Assembly: GCA_037893245.1 (NCBI GenBank) | Contig: JBAIAA010000865.1 | Coordinates: forward strand, 1,488,001 to 1,552,000 | DNA: 64,000 bases | Direction: 5' to 3' | Source: Crossaster papposus | Taxonomy: Eukaryota > Echinodermata > Asteroidea > Velatida > Solasteridae | In this document: piece after piece, positions 61,921-64,000 of the stretch | Position numbering within the stretch: the first letter of the stretch is position 1 | How the letters are laid out: every line of letters starts with the position of its first letter | The notes under the pieces: model-generated | The model's input: the letters and a program-made list of their open reading frames with translations, nothing else | What the model was told of the DNA's origin: nothing | Database searches by the model: none | Program-made: the position numbers and the translations under genes

Positions 61921-63369
61921 TCAGAAGGAACAGCAGAGGTGGAAGACAGAGATAGAGTTTATCCACGTGTCTCACTCAACATGCTCAGAAGGAACAGGAG
62001 AGGTAGAAGACAGAGATAGAGTATATCCACGTATTTGAACCACACCTCACTCAGCCTGCTCAGAAGGAAGAGCAGAGGTAGAAGACAGAGATAGAGTATA
62101 TCCACGTGTCTGATATACACCTCACTCAGCCTGCTCAGAAGGAGCAGCAGAGGTAGAAGACAGAGATAGAGTTTATCCACGTGTCTCACTCAACCTGCTC
62201 AGAAGGAACAGTAGAGGTAGAAGACAGAGATAGAGTATATCCACGTGTTTGAACCACACCTCACTCAGCCTGCTCAGAAGGAAGAGCAGAGGTAGAAGAC
62301 AGAGATAGAGTATATCCACGTGTCTGATATACACCTCACTCAGCCTGCTCAGAAGGAGCAACAGAGGTAGAAGACAGAGATAGAGTATATCCACGTGTCT
62401 GATCTACACCTCACTCAGCCTGCTCAGTAGGAACAGCAGAGGTAGAAGACAGAGATAGAGTATATCCACGTGTCTGATCTACACTTCCTTCAGCCTGCTC
62501 AGAAGGAACAGCAGAGGTAGAAGACAGAGATAGAGTATATCCACGTGTCTGATCTACACCTCACTCAGCCTGCTCAGAAGGAACAGCAGAGGTAGAAGAC
62601 AGAGATAGAGTATATCCACGTGTCTGATCTACACCTCACTCAGCCTTCTCAGAAAGGAACAGCAGAGGTAGAAGACAGATATATAGTATATCCACGTGTC
62701 TCACTCATCCTGCTCAGAAGGAACAGCAGAGGTAGAAGACAGAGATAGAGTATATCCCCGTGTCTGATCTACACCTCACTCAGCCTGCTCAGAAGGAACA
62801 GCAGAGGTAGAAGACAGAGATAGATTATATCCACGTGTCTGATCTACACCTCACTCAGCCTGCTCAGAAGGAACAGCAGAGGTAGAAGACAGAGATAGAG
62901 TATATCCACGTGTCTGATCTACATCTCACTCAGCCTGCTCAGAAGGAACAGCAGAGGTAAAATACAGAGATAGAGTATATCCAGGTGTCTCACTCAGCCT
63001 GCTCAGAAGGAACAGCAGAGGTAGAAGACAGAGATAGAGTATATCCACGTGTCTGATCTACACCTCACTCAGCCTGCTCAGAAGGAACAGCAGAGGTAGA
63101 AAACAGAGATAGAGTATATCCACGTGTCTGATCTACACCTCGCTCAGCCTGCTCAGAAGGAACAGCAGAGGTAAAAGACAGAGATATAGTATATCCACGT
63201 GTCTCACTCAGCCTGCTCAGAAGGAACAGCAGAGGTAGAAGACAGAGATAGAGTATATCCACGTGTCTCACTCAGCCTGCTCAGAAGGAACAGCAGAGGT
63301 AGACGACAGAGATAGAGTATATCCACGTGTCTGATCTACACCTCACTCAGCCTGCTCAGAAGGAACAGC
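61921..63369 (+). repeat. 1,499-bp duplication, copy 2
   Basis: It matches copy 1 to about 63,369, where gaacagcggagg and catagatggag replace gaacagcagagg and catagatagag. Copy 2 then continues into the series seen near 43,093 and 56,103. The 1,499-bp step begins within a cctg[ct]tcag monomer boundary, as expected for exchange between misaligned monomers. Confidence 0.82.
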
Positions 63370-64000
63370 GGAGGTAGAAGACATAGATGGAGTATATCCA
63401 CGTGTCTGATCTACACCTCACTCAGCCTGCTCAGAAGGAACAGCAGAGGTAGAAGACAGAGATAGAGTATATCCACGTGTCTCACTCAGCCTGCTCAGAA
63501 GGAACAGCAGAGGTAGAAGACAGAGATAGAGTATATCCACCTGTCTGATCTACACCTCACTCAACCTGCTCAGAAGGAACAGCAGAGGTAGAAGACAGAT
63601 ATATAGTATATCCACGTGTCTCACTCAGCCTGCTCAGAAGGAACAGCAGAGGTAGAAGACAGATATATAGTATATCCACGTGTCTCACTCAGCCTGCTCA
63701 GAAGGAACAGCAGAGGTAGAAGACAGAGATAGATTATATCCACGTGTCTGATCTACACCTCACTCAGCCTGCTCAGAAGGAACAGCAGAGGTAGAAGACA
63801 GAGATAGAGTATATCCACGTGTCTGATCTACATCTCACTCAGCCTGCTCAGAAGGAACAGAAGAGGTAAAATACAAAGATAGAGTATATCCACGTGTCTC
63901 ACTCAGCCTGCTCAGAAGGAACAGCAGAGGTAGAAGACAGAGATAGAGTATATCCACGTGTCTGATCTACACATCACTCAGCCTGCTCAGAAGGGACAGC
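63370..64000 (+). repeat. Satellite continuing out of the window
   Basis: From gaacagcggagg onward this stretch follows the block 4 order seen after 43,093, 46,003 and 56,103: catagatggag, ccacctgtctg, two gatatatag short units, gatctacatctc, gtaaaatacaaag, and an agggacagc unit at the end. The array is cut by the window edge. Confidence 0.8.

Larger units (their letters stand above)
38701..64000 (+). repeat. Block 4, mosaic satellite array to window end
   Basis: Monomers return to the near-canonical type. Cassettes known from block 1 (gtagaggacag and gaacggcag units at about 39,147-39,205, 48,065-48,120, 49,349, 53,052, 54,182, 58,235 and 60,024; a 62-bp unit at 39,060 and 57,698) alternate with cassettes known from block 2 (gaggtggaag, tttgaaccac, gatatacacc). 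I found no gene or other element in this stretch. The array continues past the window edge. Confidence 0.9.

Overview
This window looks like animal (metazoan, probably invertebrate) heterochromatin. It is almost entirely one tandem satellite, broken once by a non-LTR retrotransposon (LINE). I see no host protein gene, tRNA, rRNA or CRISPR array, and nothing bacterial. The organism call rests on the LINE, whose endonuclease plus reverse transcriptase architecture and 3' end match the CR1/L2 group of animal LINEs. I cannot name a species.

Satellite: the unit is a 75-bp monomer (for example 1-75). It is interspersed with a 64-bp form lacking 11 bp and rarer 63-bp, 62-bp and 74/76-bp forms. All copies run head to tail in the same orientation; I estimate about 850 monomers in about 61 kb. 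Each canonical monomer has a purine-rich half, a short TATAT centre and a pyrimidine-rich half. It carries one palindromic CACGTG, which holds its only CpG. Monomer variants recur in fixed order, giving higher-order repeats (HORs).

Layout: (1) 1 to about 11,040, HOR of about 2.6-2.85 kb. (2) About 11,040-24,230, HOR of 2,833/2,834 bp that decays into shorter derived units. (3) About 24,230-38,700, a more diverged monomer subfamily with a roughly 1.3-kb HOR; the LINE sits inside it at 30,905-33,915. (4) About 38,700-64,000, a mosaic of cassettes also found in blocks 1 and 2, with repeat shifts of 2,771, 2,910, 1,284, 1,134, 1,788 and 1,499 bp. The final 1,499-bp duplication looks identical at every diagnostic site I compared.

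The LINE is on the minus strand, 3,011 bp long, and appears flanked by a 4-bp target duplication (gcct). Neighbouring HOR copies preserve the exact empty site. The spacing between landmarks on either side, after subtracting 3,015 bp, is 1,313 bp, equal to the adjacent uninterrupted HOR unit. Its endonuclease/RT frame is open to a TGA stop with catalytic motifs present. It has no in-frame ATG before the endonuclease domain, so it is most likely a young, 5'-truncated copy. Short open frames in the satellite start only at GTG inside CACGTG or at similar GTGs; I do not regard them as genes.
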